Source: JBBRHQ01 sp963840235 (lineage in GTDB: Bacteria; Actinomycetota; Thermoleophilia; Solirubrobacterales; 70-9). From it: a stretch of DNA of 64,000 nt. Of this stretch, positions 7,572 to 16,209 are shown piece after piece. Within the stretch, counting starts at the first letter, position 1, and the number at the start of each line of letters is the position of its first letter. A model generated the notes under the pieces. The model saw nothing but the letters and a program-made list of their open reading frames with translations. It was not told the origin of the DNA and did no database searches. A program made the translations under genes and the position numbers. The stretch is taken from positions 124,001 through 188,000 of the forward strand of contig CAWIYC010000003.1 in assembly GCA_963840235.1 (NCBI GenBank), read 5' to 3'.

Positions 7572-8482
7572 GCGCTGCCGGCGGCACGGCGCTCTTGGCA
7601 GCGCTGGCGGCGGCGCTGGTGAGCGCCGGCTGCGGCCTCGGAGCCGGTGCCGGGGTGGGTTCGGTCGACTACGCGGTCACGCGCGACTACGGCAGGACCG
7701 TGGTCTTCGATCGCGAGATCGGCGACGTCAAGGAGTCCGACACGGTGATCCGGCTGCTCGACCGCAACGCCGAGATCACGACCCGCTACGGAGGTGGCTT
7801 CGTGCAATCGATCGACGGCGTCGCGGGCGGAAGCAGCGGTGGGCGCTATCTCGACTGGTTCTTCTACGTCAACGGACTCGAGTCGCCTGTCGGTTCCGCC
7901 GATCACACGCTCGACGGCGGCGATCGCGTCTGGTGGGACTACCGTGACTGGACGGCCGCGATGCACGTGCCAGCGGTCGTCGGCTCCTGGCCGCAGCCGT
8001 TCGCCGACGGCTACGACGGCAAGCGCCGCCCGGTCAGGGTCGAGTGCAGGGGCGGGGAAGTGGCCTGCGCCCTGGTGCGCCGCAGGGTCGGCGCGGCTGC
8101 CTCGGAGGGAGCCGGGGGACGCGCCGGTGAACCGATAAGGGTCCTGGTCGGCACCTGGGCGCGGCTCAGGTCCGACCCCCTCGCCGCAGGAATCGAGCGC
8201 GGTCCCCAGTACAGCGGCGTCTTCGCGACCTTCGGGCGGCGCGGCGGCGGCTTCGTCCTCGAGGGTCTCGGCGAGGACGGCCGTCCCGCCCGTGAGTTCG
8301 GGCCCGGGGCCGGCCTGGTCGCCGCGACCCGCCGCTACGAGTCGGCGCCCCTGTGGCTGGTGACCGGGGCCGGCCCGGCCGGGGTACGAGCCGCCGCCGG
8401 ACTGCTCGATGCCGCCGATCTGCGTAACCGCTACGCCGTCGCCACCGGAGGCGGCTCGGTGACGGCGCTGCCGCTGCCATGA
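7568..8482 (+). CDS. DUF4430 lipoprotein, putative cobalamin-binding subunit
   Basis: A 304-residue protein overlapping the previous gene by ATGA. The N-terminus ends in the lipobox VSAGC, so it should be lipid-anchored outside. Residues about 45-130 are a clear DUF4430 domain: SDTVIRLLDRNAEI, YGGGFVQSIDGVAGG, DWFFYVNGLESPVG, LDGGDRVWWDY. The remaining 170 residues contain a second globular part without a name I know. By analogy to transcobalamin, this domain could cover one face of bound B12. The riboswitch and the ECF genes alongside support a role in B12 uptake; binding is inferred. Confidence 0.75.
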   Translation: MSAAGGTALLAALAAALVSAGCGLGAGAGVGSVDYAVTRDYGRTVVFDREIGDVKESDTVIRLLDRNAEITTRYGGGFVQSIDGVAGGSSGGRYLDWFFYVNGLESPVGSADHTLDGGDRVWWDYRDWTAAMHVPAVVGSWPQPFADGYDGKRRPVRVECRGGEVACALVRRRVGAAASEGAGGRAGEPIRVLVGTWARLRSDPLAAGIERGPQYSGVFATFGRRGGGFVLEGLGEDGRPAREFGPGAGLVAATRRYESAPLWLVTGAGPAGVRAAAGLLDAADLRNRYAVATGGGSVTALPLP

Positions 8483-9384
8483 GGTCTGCCCTCGCCTACA
8501 CGCCCCGCCCCGGCGTCATCCAGACGGCCTCCGCCGGCGCCGCCGTCGCCTACTTAGGGGCACTGGTCGTGGTCGCCTTCCTCTTCTCGAGCCCGCTGGT
8601 GCTGATTGCGGTCGGCGTCGCCGCGGCCACCGCCGGCGTGCTCGCCGGCGCCGCCGGCGCCGTCCGCGTCGCGGCACGGATGGGCGTCGTCCTGGCGCTC
8701 CTGATCACGATCGTCAACGGCCTCGTCACCGACCGCGGGGACACCGTCCTGGCAAGGCTCGGCGAGTGGCCCCTCCTCGGTCAGGTCAACGTCACCGCGG
8801 AGGCCCTCGCCGCGGGGGCCGTAATCGGCCTGCGGGCGGCGGTGGTGATGGTCGCCCTCGCCGTCTACTCGGCCTGTGTCAACCCCGACCTCGTTCTGCG
8901 AGCCCTGCGCCCGATCGCCGGGCGCTCGGCCCTGACCGCGAGCCTGATCTCCCGGATGGTCCCGCTGGCTGCCGCCGACGCGGCTCGGCTGCGCGAGGCG
9001 GCCGCTCTGCGCGGGCCGGGCGCGGCCACCGCCGGTCGCGGACCGCTGGCCCGAAGGCTCCTCGCCGGCTCCCTCGACCGGGCCGTGGATGCAGCGGCCG
9101 CCCTCGAGCTTCGTGGCTATGCCCTAGGACGACCGGCGGCTCTCCGGCGGGTGCGCTCGCGCTATGACCGCCGCCTCTACCTCGCGGGCCTGCTGCTGAC
9201 GTCGGGGGCGATCGCCGCCAAGCTCGCCGGCGCCGACGGTTTCAGTGCTTACCCCGCGCTCGATGTCCCGAGCTCCGCTTCGACCGTTGCGGTCGCACTG
9301 GCGGCGCTGCTCTGCGGGTTCGTTCCCGTACGGCGACGGCACCGGCCGCGGAGCGCCCTGCGCGGGGAGGTGGCACGTGCCTGA
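8479..9384 (+). CDS. ECF transporter transmembrane (T) component
   Basis: A 301-residue membrane protein with five to six hydrophobic segments. Between them is a cytoplasmic coupling region with two short Ala-Arg-Gly signatures (EAAALRGPG and ALELRGYALG), the hallmark by which T proteins bind the ABC ATPases. It overlaps the lipoprotein gene by ATGA and the ATPase gene by 8 bases. It should couple ATP hydrolysis to toppling of the S protein encoded two genes downstream. Family EcfT/CbiQ-like. Confidence 0.85.
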   Translation: MRSALAYTPRPGVIQTASAGAAVAYLGALVVVAFLFSSPLVLIAVGVAAATAGVLAGAAGAVRVAARMGVVLALLITIVNGLVTDRGDTVLARLGEWPLLGQVNVTAEALAAGAVIGLRAAVVMVALAVYSACVNPDLVLRALRPIAGRSALTASLISRMVPLAAADAARLREAAALRGPGAATAGRGPLARRLLAGSLDRAVDAAAALELRGYALGRPAALRRVRSRYDRRLYLAGLLLTSGAIAAKLAGADGFSAYPALDVPSSASTVAVALAALLCGFVPVRRRHRPRSALRGEVARA

Positions 9385-11080
9385 GGTGGTCGCCCACGAG
9401 GGGGTCGCTCCGGCGCTTTCGATCGAAGGGCTGACCTATTCCTACCCGCGGGCCGGCGAAGACGCCCTCGACGGGGTCTCACTCGATCTCGCCGCGGGGG
9501 ATTTCGCCCTCCTCGCCGGGCGCTCGGCGAGCGGGAAGTCGACGCTTCTGCGCGCAGCATGCGGTCTGGTGCCGCATTTCCACGGGGGAGAGGTGTCGGG
9601 CTCGGTCATGGTTGCGGGACTCGACGCGATCGGGGCGGGCCCCGGCCTGCTCGCCGGCTCCGTCGGCTACGTGGCCCAGGACCCCGAGGCCCAGGTGGTT
9701 TCGACCACGGTTGCGGCTGAGATCGAGCTGCCGCTGGAGATGCGGGGGGAGCCGCCCGCGGCGCGCGCGCGTGCGGTCGAGGAGGTCGCCCTGGCACTGG
9801 CCGTTCCCCATCTGCTCGAGCGCACGGTGGACACCCTCTCCGGGGGCGAGCTTCAGCGGGTCGCATTGGCGGCGGCCCTGGTCACGCGTCCCTCGCTCGT
9901 CCTGCTCGACGAGCCGACCTCCCAACTCGACCCGGTCGCCGGCGACGAGCTGATCTGGCTGCTGCGCCGCCTCAACGAGGAGTGGGGAGTCGCCGTCCTC
10001 CTCGCCGAGCACCGGCTCGAGCGCTGTCTCGCCGCCGCCGACCGCGTCATCGCCATGGACGCCGGCACGATTGCCTTCGACGGCTCCCCCGGGGATTTCC
10101 TCGCCTGGGCGATGGACGCCGACCCAGTCCTGACGACTCCCTCCGCCCGCCTCTTCTCACTCGCAGGCATCGACCCGCTTCCCGTCGGGGTCCGTCAGGC
10201 GCGTCACCTCATCTCGCAGGACGGGCGTGTCGCTGGGGGTGCCGGCGCCCCCTCCGAACGTCTTTCGCGGGAGCGCCCCCCGGCGTTGGAGCAAAGCTCC
10301 GGGCGGCTGCTGGCGCGAGTGCGAGAGAGGGGGAGGTCCGGCCCCCCCGATGCCCCCGCCCTCACGGCAAATGATCTGTGGGTCGAGCTGGATCCCGGCG
10401 GTCAGCTACGGGACGTCCTGCGGGGAGTCGAGCTGTCCGTGAAAAGGGGTGAGCGGGTTGCGCTGATGGGGCGCAACGGGGCCGGGAAGAGCACGCTGCT
10501 GCGGGCCGCCGCCGGGCTGATCGCGCCGGTCCGCGGCAAGATCCGGGCGCCGGAGGGGATGGCGCTGCTGACCCAGAACCCCGGCGACTACCTGGTTCGC
10601 GAGCGCGTCGGAGACGAGCTGCCCCCCGGCGAGGGCCGGCAGGCGCTGGCGTTGATGGGGCTCGCGCACGCGGTCGAGGCAGACCCCCGGGACCTCTCGG
10701 GAGGCGAGCGGCAGCGGCTCGCCCTGGCGATCGCCCTGGCCGGCCGCATCGAGGGTGGCCGGGTGCCGGGGCTGGTCGCCCTTGATGAGCCGACCCGGGG
10801 AATGGACCGCGCCCGGCGCGACGACCTGGTCGGGCTGATCGCGGAGATGTCCTCCGGCGGGGCCGCGGTGATGGTGGCCACCCACGACGTCGAGTTCGCG
10901 GCCTGTTTCGCCGAGCGGGTGGTCCTGCTCGGGGACGGGGTCGTGATCGCCGACGCCGGCGCCGCCGAGGTCCTCTCCGGGGGCTGGTACTTCGCCACCG
11001 AGGTCGCGCGGGTGCTCGACCGGCCGGGCGTGATCACGCCTGAGCAGGGGGCGCGAGCGCTGGCGGAGGAAGAGCTGTGA
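9377..11080 (+). CDS. ECF transporter ATPase, two fused ABC domains
   Basis: A 567-residue protein carrying both energising ATPases in one chain. First domain (about 10-240): Walker A GRSASGKST, signature LSGGELQR, Walker B VLLDEP. Second domain (about 335-550): Walker A GRNGAGKST, signature LSGGERQR, Walker B LVALDEP. The stretch between them is a variable linker. The GTG at 9377 gives a start just before the first domain; the earlier frame start at 9245 would overlap the T gene by 140 bases. Such EcfA1-A2 fusions are typical of dedicated ECF systems. Confidence 0.88.
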   Translation: MPEVVAHEGVAPALSIEGLTYSYPRAGEDALDGVSLDLAAGDFALLAGRSASGKSTLLRAACGLVPHFHGGEVSGSVMVAGLDAIGAGPGLLAGSVGYVAQDPEAQVVSTTVAAEIELPLEMRGEPPAARARAVEEVALALAVPHLLERTVDTLSGGELQRVALAAALVTRPSLVLLDEPTSQLDPVAGDELIWLLRRLNEEWGVAVLLAEHRLERCLAAADRVIAMDAGTIAFDGSPGDFLAWAMDADPVLTTPSARLFSLAGIDPLPVGVRQARHLISQDGRVAGGAGAPSERLSRERPPALEQSSGRLLARVRERGRSGPPDAPALTANDLWVELDPGGQLRDVLRGVELSVKRGERVALMGRNGAGKSTLLRAAAGLIAPVRGKIRAPEGMALLTQNPGDYLVRERVGDELPPGEGRQALALMGLAHAVEADPRDLSGGERQRLALAIALAGRIEGGRVPGLVALDEPTRGMDRARRDDLVGLIAEMSSGGAAVMVATHDVEFAACFAERVVLLGDGVVIADAGAAEVLSGGWYFATEVARVLDRPGVITPEQGARALAEEEL

Positions 11081-12621
11081 GTTGGGAGGTGTGGAGCTTC
11101 GCCGTCCTCGGAGCGGTCCTGCTCGGCGGCTTCGCCTGGTATGAGCGCTCGCGGCCCCCGTCGCAGGTCGTCGCCCTGGTTGCGGCGCTGGCGGCGCTGG
11201 CCGTCGCCGGGCGCCTTGCCTTCGCCGCGATCCCGAACGTGGTCGCGACCACCGACATCGCGATCTTCTCCGGATATGCCATCGGCCCCGCGCCCGGGTT
11301 CGCCGTCGGCGCTCTCGCCGGCCTGGTCTCGAACTTCTGGCTCGGCCAGGGCCCGTGGACGCCCTGGCAGATGGCCGGCTGGGGTCTCTGCGGGGTCCTG
11401 GGGGCGCTCCTCGCCTGGAGAGGTGCTCGCATGGGTAGGGTCGGGCTTGCGATCGCCTGCGGCCTGGCCGGGGTCGGCTTCGGGGCGCTGATGAACTTCT
11501 CGCTGATGGCGAGCTACGGGGGGGAGCTCTCGCTGGACCGGTTCCTCGCACTCGAGGTGAGGGCAATCCCCTTCGACGCGGCCCACGCGATCGGCAACGC
11601 CACCCTGGCCCTGGTCGCCGGGCCGGCGATGGTGAGAATGCTCCTCCGTTTCCGGGAGAGGTTCGAGTGGAGGCGGGCCGCGGGCAGAAGCCAGGATGCG
11701 GGCATTGCCGGAGCGGGAGCCGGAGCGGCAGCGGGGGGCGTGGCAGCACTCCTGCTTGTGATGGTCGCGCTCGGCACCATGGGCACCGGGGCGGCGCGGG
11801 CGGCCGGGCGGGTCGAGGCGGCGACCTGGCTGGCGGCCGCGCAGAACTCGGACGGCGGCTTCGCCTCGTCCCCGGGCGCGCGCTCGAGCGTCGCCATCAC
11901 CGGCTGGGCGATGCTCGGCCTCGAGGCGGCCGGCCGCAACCCGCTCGACCTCGAGCGCAGGGGGAGATCGCCGGTGGACTTCCTCCGCCGCAACTCGCGG
12001 GCGATCGGCAGCAGTGGCGACCTGGCGAAGACGATCCTCGCGCTCGAGGGTGCCGGTGTCAGCCCGCGCCGTTTCGCCGGCCGCGACCTGGTCGGCGAGC
12101 TGCGCCGCAGGCGGCGCGCCAATGGCTCCTTCGAGGGCTGGCCCAACGCCACCTCCTTTGCGCTCCTCGCGCTGCGGGCGGCGGGCGCGCCCGGCGGCTC
12201 CTCTCGCTCGCTTCACTGGCTGCGCCGGGTCCAGAACGGCGACGGGGGATGGGGGGTCGTCCCCGGCGCACCCAGCGACGCTGACTCCACAGGGGCGGTG
12301 CTGCAGGCTGTGGGTGGCCGCCGCGCCCTCGGCAGGGCGCTCCGCTACCTGCGCCGTGCCCAGGTCCGCGGCGGCGGCTTCCGCCTCGGCGGATCCGGGG
12401 TCGTCAATTCCCAATCCACCGCCTGGGCGGCGCAGGGCATGCTCGCCGCCGGGGTCCGGCCCCGCCACATCCGCGAGGGCGGCCGCGACGCCCTCGACTA
12501 CCTCTTCGCGCGCCAGTCGGGTGACGGTCACCTCCGCTATTCGAAGCGCAGCGACCAGACCCCCGTCTGGGTGACCGCCCAGGCCCTGGTTCCCCTCTAC
12601 GCCGACAGTCCTTCCCGCTGA
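11077..12621 (+). CDS. ECF substrate-binding (S) component fused to an alpha/alpha-toroid repeat domain
   Basis: A 514-residue fusion. Residues 1-190 are an ECF S protein with about six membrane helices (NVVATTDIAIFSGYAIG and LAGLVSNFWLGQGPWTPWQ are typical). A seventh hydrophobic helix (about 210-237) follows, then about 270 residues of prenyltransferase/squalene-oxidase-type repeats: NSDGGFASS, NGDGGWGVVPG, VRGGGFRLGG, SGDGHLRYS. This toroid is the same fold class as the N-terminal domain of transcobalamin. The extra helix would put it outside the cell, next to the DUF4430 proteins. GTGA overlap with the ATPase gene. Substrate B12 is inferred from the riboswitch and these folds. Confidence 0.8.
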   Translation: MSWEVWSFAVLGAVLLGGFAWYERSRPPSQVVALVAALAALAVAGRLAFAAIPNVVATTDIAIFSGYAIGPAPGFAVGALAGLVSNFWLGQGPWTPWQMAGWGLCGVLGALLAWRGARMGRVGLAIACGLAGVGFGALMNFSLMASYGGELSLDRFLALEVRAIPFDAAHAIGNATLALVAGPAMVRMLLRFRERFEWRRAAGRSQDAGIAGAGAGAAAGGVAALLLVMVALGTMGTGAARAAGRVEAATWLAAAQNSDGGFASSPGARSSVAITGWAMLGLEAAGRNPLDLERRGRSPVDFLRRNSRAIGSSGDLAKTILALEGAGVSPRRFAGRDLVGELRRRRRANGSFEGWPNATSFALLALRAAGAPGGSSRSLHWLRRVQNGDGGWGVVPGAPSDADSTGAVLQAVGGRRALGRALRYLRRAQVRGGGFRLGGSGVVNSQSTAWAAQGMLAAGVRPRHIREGGRDALDYLFARQSGDGHLRYSKRSDQTPVWVTAQALVPLYADSPSR

Positions 12622-13080
12622 CCGACGGTCCCCAGAGCCCGCCGCCCCCGACCCGCAGGCCCCGGCGGCGACGGGAGCACCGCGGCCGAGCCCGACCCTC
12701 TTCGCCTTCGGGCGCCTCTCCGTCGTCGAGACTCGCCGACCGTCTCAGACTCGACATCGGCGGGGGTGGCGCCGGTGCCCCTTCCGACCGCACTCAGCAC
12801 GAGCGCGCCAGATCCGCTGACGGAGCCCGAGCAGGGTTTCTCGCGCGAGTTGCGCGGCGGGAAGGGGTCCGGCGCCGCCCCCGCAGGATCAGCCGACGAC
12901 CTGAGACCGTGCGGCACCCCCGCGTCGGCGGAGATCAACGACGTGCCACCAGAGGCAATGGCGGTGGCGGTGCGGGTACCGCGGCCCGGGTCGGGCATCG
13001 CCCTGGCCGCCGCCCCGCGATCACGGCGCTCTGGTGGGTCGCGCGGCGCCGCGTCTGGTAGACGGCCGGCGCCGTCCCTA
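12622..13080. other. 459-base stretch without a convincing gene
   Basis: The region between the B12 operon and the nitroreductase contains open frames on both strands, for example 12597-12998 on the minus strand, but they are low-complexity and overlap a real gene. Several short inverted repeats are present; no named RNA family was recognised. Confidence 0.4.
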
Positions 13081-13086
13081 TACCCT
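13081..13086 (+). promoter_or_regulatory. -10 box of a leaderless transcript (nitroreductase)
   Basis: TACCCT, 7 bases before the GTG at 13094; no ribosome-binding site lies between. Confidence 0.4.
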
Positions 13087-13093
13087 CGTCGGC

Positions 13094-13603
13094 GTGGACG
13101 TCGAGACCGCGATACGGACGCGCCGCACCCACAAGGCCTTCGCTCCCGAGCCGATCACGGCGGAGGAGCTCGACCAGCTGCTCGACCTGGCCCGTTGGGC
13201 GCCAAACCACCATCTCACCGCCCCCTGGCGCTTCCGCGTCATCGGCCCGGCGGCGCTGAGCCGGCTCAAGTCGGCCGCAGGCCCCGAGGGGGCGGCGAAG
13301 CTCGACCGCGCCCCGACACTGATCGTCGCCTCCTGCGTCCTCGGGGGCGACCCCGTCCAGGACGAGGAGGACCTCCACAGCGCCGCCGTTGCCGCCTACA
13401 TCGTCCTCCTCGCCGCCCACGGCCGGGGGCTCGCCGGCTACTGGCGGACGCCCGGGTTCCTGCGCTCCGATCAGGGCCGGGAGGCGGTCGGGCTAGACGC
13501 CGGGGAGCGCTTCGTAGCCCTCATACACCTCGGCCGCCCCCGCCAGCAACAGCAGCCGCCCGAGCGCCCGCCGGCCTCGGCAACGACCACCCACCTGGAC
13601 TGA
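13094..13603 (+). CDS. nitroreductase-family flavoprotein
   Basis: A 169-residue FMN-dependent oxidoreductase of the nitroreductase superfamily. The N-terminus VETAIRTRRTHKAF contains the usual RRS-like FMN phosphate contact (RRTHK), followed by LLDLARWAPNHHLTAPWRF, the family's APS/N-type FMN segment, and later AYIVLLAAHGRGLAGYWRTP. Substrate cannot be told from sequence; NAD(P)H-driven reduction of quinones or nitro compounds is typical. GTG at 13094 is preferred because the open frame upstream lacks family similarity and a -10 box lies 7 bases away. It overlaps glpD by one base. Confidence 0.75.
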   Translation: MDVETAIRTRRTHKAFAPEPITAEELDQLLDLARWAPNHHLTAPWRFRVIGPAALSRLKSAAGPEGAAKLDRAPTLIVASCVLGGDPVQDEEDLHSAAVAAYIVLLAAHGRGLAGYWRTPGFLRSDQGREAVGLDAGERFVALIHLGRPRQQQQPPERPPASATTTHLD

Positions 13604-15285
13604 TGCTCTCGCGCAACCAGGCAATCGAGGCGATCGCCGGGGAGCGCTTCGAGGTGCTCGTCATCGGTGGCGGGATCACCGGCGCCGGGGTCGCCCTCGA
13701 CGCCGCCTCCCGCGGCTACTCGGTGGCGCTGCTGGAGCGTGACGACTACGCCTTCGGCACCTCGAGCCGGTCGTCGAAGATGGTCCACGGAGGCCTGCGC
13801 TACCTCCAGAACTTCGACCTCGGCCTGGTCCGGGAGGCGCTGCTCGAGCGCCAGCTGATGGTGCAGCTGGCGCCGCATCTCGTCTACCCGACTCCGTTCC
13901 TGGTCCCCGTCCTCGGCGATGAGCGGCGCGATCGCAAGCTCGGGATCGGGCTCAACATGTACGACGTGATGGCGACGACCCGGGTCGGTCGCAGTCGCCG
14001 TGAGATGCGCTCTTCGAAGGAAGGGGAGGACGATTTCTACTGGTCGCCGGAGCGCCACCGCACGATCGAGGGAGACGAGGTGGTCGAGATGATCCCCGCC
14101 CTGGCCGAGCGGGACCCGACAGCCGCCTACCTCTTCTACGACTGCCAGACCGACGACTCCCGCCTGGTGCTGACGATCCTCGGCGAGGCCGAGCGCTACG
14201 GAGCGGTGATGCTGAACGGGGCCGACGTCACCGAGGTGCTGGAGAGTGATGGGCGTGCGGCGGGAGCCGCCTTCACCGAAGCCTCCTCGGGTGAGCGGAT
14301 CGAGGTCGAGGCGGTCAACGTCGTCAACGCGACCGGCGTCTGGGCCGACAGGATCCGGCCGGAGGAGATCGTCGACGAGGAGGACGTTCCGAGGATCTCA
14401 CCGAGCCGCGGGACCCACGTCGTCATCGACAGCGACCGCCTCTCGATGGGGGAGGCGGCCTGCGTGGTCCCGGCGGGCGAGGGCAGGGCGATCTTCGCCC
14501 TCCCCTGGTACGGGCGGACCCTGGTCGGGACCACCGACAACGACTACGAGGGCGACATCGCCCATCCGAGGCCGGCCGCGGAGGACATCGGCTACCTGCT
14601 CAACGCGGTCAACGAATTCTTCGCCACCTCGCTCACCGATTCCGACCTCTGTGGCGCCTACGCCGGGGTGCGGCCGCTGATCTCGACCGGGGACCCGCGC
14701 AAGTCGGTGGACATCTCGCGCAAGGCGGAGCTCTACGAGACCTCCTCGGGGATGCTGACCATCACCGGCGGCAAGCTGACCACCTGGCGACGGATGGCGA
14801 AGCAGACCGTCGATCGCCTGGTCGAGCGCGAGGGCCGCGAGGCTCCCTGCTCGACGGCGGAGATCCCACTGGGGATGGAGGCGGGCCCCGATGACCTCGA
14901 GGCTCCGTCGGGGGTGGGGGAGGAGTCGGTGCGCCAGCTCGCCTTCCGCTACGGGCACGCAGCCGGCGACGTGCTCGCGCTCGCCGGGGAGCGGCCTGAG
15001 CTGGCGAGGCCGATCGTCCCCGGCCGACCCGATCTGCTGGCCGAGGCCGTGATCGCGGCCAGGCTGGAGCAGGCGCGCTCGGTCGCTGACGTGATCCTCC
15101 GCCGTACCCGCCTTGGGCTGGTCGCGGCTTCGCAGCTTCGCGGGGCGGAGTCGGTGCGGCCGGTGGCGGAGGCGATGGGCGCAGAGCTGGGATGGACGGA
15201 GGCCCAGGTCGAAGCCGAGGTGGAGGCCTGGCCCGCTGCGGCGGCCCAGGAGGGTATCGATCCTGCGGCGGGTCCGCCGCAATAG
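13603..15285 (+). CDS. glpD: aerobic glycerol-3-phosphate dehydrogenase
   Basis: A 560-residue FAD enzyme that oxidises glycerol 3-phosphate to dihydroxyacetone phosphate and feeds electrons to quinone at the membrane. The FAD dinucleotide motif VIGGGITGAGVALDAASRG is at residues 20-38. Family landmarks include SSRSSKMVHGGLRYLQ, YDCQTDD, NATGVWAD, LPWYGRTLVGTTDND, SGMLTITGGKLTTWRRMA. The C-terminal 120 residues form the usual helical cap. Start ATG 13603 shares TGATG with the nitroreductase stop, so the two are translationally coupled. Length is normal. Confidence 0.92.
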   Translation: MLSRNQAIEAIAGERFEVLVIGGGITGAGVALDAASRGYSVALLERDDYAFGTSSRSSKMVHGGLRYLQNFDLGLVREALLERQLMVQLAPHLVYPTPFLVPVLGDERRDRKLGIGLNMYDVMATTRVGRSRREMRSSKEGEDDFYWSPERHRTIEGDEVVEMIPALAERDPTAAYLFYDCQTDDSRLVLTILGEAERYGAVMLNGADVTEVLESDGRAAGAAFTEASSGERIEVEAVNVVNATGVWADRIRPEEIVDEEDVPRISPSRGTHVVIDSDRLSMGEAACVVPAGEGRAIFALPWYGRTLVGTTDNDYEGDIAHPRPAAEDIGYLLNAVNEFFATSLTDSDLCGAYAGVRPLISTGDPRKSVDISRKAELYETSSGMLTITGGKLTTWRRMAKQTVDRLVEREGREAPCSTAEIPLGMEAGPDDLEAPSGVGEESVRQLAFRYGHAAGDVLALAGERPELARPIVPGRPDLLAEAVIAARLEQARSVADVILRRTRLGLVAASQLRGAESVRPVAEAMGAELGWTEAQVEAEVEAWPAAAAQEGIDPAAGPPQ

Positions 15286-15295
15286 GTCGTTGGCG

Positions 15296-16192
15296 ATGCG
15301 GGTCCTGGTGACCGGAGCCAGCGGCTTCCTCGGCGGCGCCGTCTGCCGCGATCTGGACCGGCGCGGCCAGGAGCCGGTGGCGCTCGTGCGGCGGCCGGGA
15401 TCTGGCCCCGACGGGGTCGAGGAGATGAGAGCGGACCTCGCCGACGGCGCCGCCCTGGGGCGGGCGATCGACTCGGCGGGCCCGGAGGTCATCGTCCACC
15501 TGGCGGCGGAGATCGCCTCCCAGCGCAGCCGGGAGCGGATCAACGAGGTCAACGTCGAGGGGACCAGGCGCCTGCTCGAGGCGGCTGAGGCAGCCGGCGT
15601 GCGGCGCGTCGTCTTCGCCTCGACCGTGGTCACCGGAGACGCGGGCGGTGCCCTGCTGGACGAGTCGAGCGTGCTCCCGGTCGAGACCGCTTATGGGCGC
15701 TCGAAGCAGGAGGGCGAGCGCCTGCTCTCGGAATCGCCGCTCGAGGGCATTGTGATCCGCCCGTCGCACGTCTACGGTCCCGGCGGCTGGTTCGAGAGCG
15801 AGTTCGTGGCCCGCCTGCGGGCGCCGGGGCGGTTCGCCGTGATCGGTAAAGGCCGCAATCTTTGGGACGTCGTCCGCGATGTCGACGTCGCCTCCGCGTT
15901 CGGGCTCGCGGTCGAGGAGGCCCCTGCGGGCTCGACCTACCACGTCGTCGACGACGAGCCGATCGCCTATGGCGATTTCGTCGCCCTGATCGCCCGCGAG
16001 ATCGGGGCCGGCCCGCCCCGTCGGGTGCCCGCCTGGGTCGCGCGGCTGGTCGCAGGGGCCGACCCGGTCAGGGCCGTTACCCGCTCGGCACGTTCCTCGA
16101 ACGCCCTGATAAAGCGGGAGCTGGGATGGGCGCCCGGGTTCCCCACCGCCGAGCAGGGGATCAGGGACGCCGTCGCGGCGATGGCCAGTTGA
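15296..16192 (+). CDS. NAD-dependent epimerase/dehydratase (extended SDR)
   Basis: A 298-residue Rossmann-fold protein. GASGFLGG at residues 7-14 binds NAD(P); the catalytic pair is YGRSK (Tyr and Lys of YxxxK), with the Ser in ASTVVTG. The N-terminal sequence MRVLVTGASGFLG is diagnostic of extended short-chain dehydrogenases acting on nucleotide sugars, steroids or similar substrates. Substrate is not evident. It starts 10 bases after glpD, so it is probably the third gene of the same transcript. Confidence 0.8.
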   Translation: MRVLVTGASGFLGGAVCRDLDRRGQEPVALVRRPGSGPDGVEEMRADLADGAALGRAIDSAGPEVIVHLAAEIASQRSRERINEVNVEGTRRLLEAAEAAGVRRVVFASTVVTGDAGGALLDESSVLPVETAYGRSKQEGERLLSESPLEGIVIRPSHVYGPGGWFESEFVARLRAPGRFAVIGKGRNLWDVVRDVDVASAFGLAVEEAPAGSTYHVVDDEPIAYGDFVALIAREIGAGPPRRVPAWVARLVAGADPVRAVTRSARSSNALIKRELGWAPGFPTAEQGIRDAVAAMAS

Positions 16193-16194
16193 AA

Positions 16195-16200
16195 TAACCT
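16195..16200 (+). promoter_or_regulatory. -10 box of a leaderless transcript (rho paralogue)
   Basis: TAACCT, 9 bases before the ATG at 16210. Confidence 0.35.
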
Positions 16201-16209
16201 GGCCGCTCG

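Noticed and set aside
12597..12998. Minus-strand 133-codon frame before the nitroreductase
   Set aside because: Low-complexity, overlaps the end of the ECF S gene, uneven codon usage and no domain. I could not support it as a gene.
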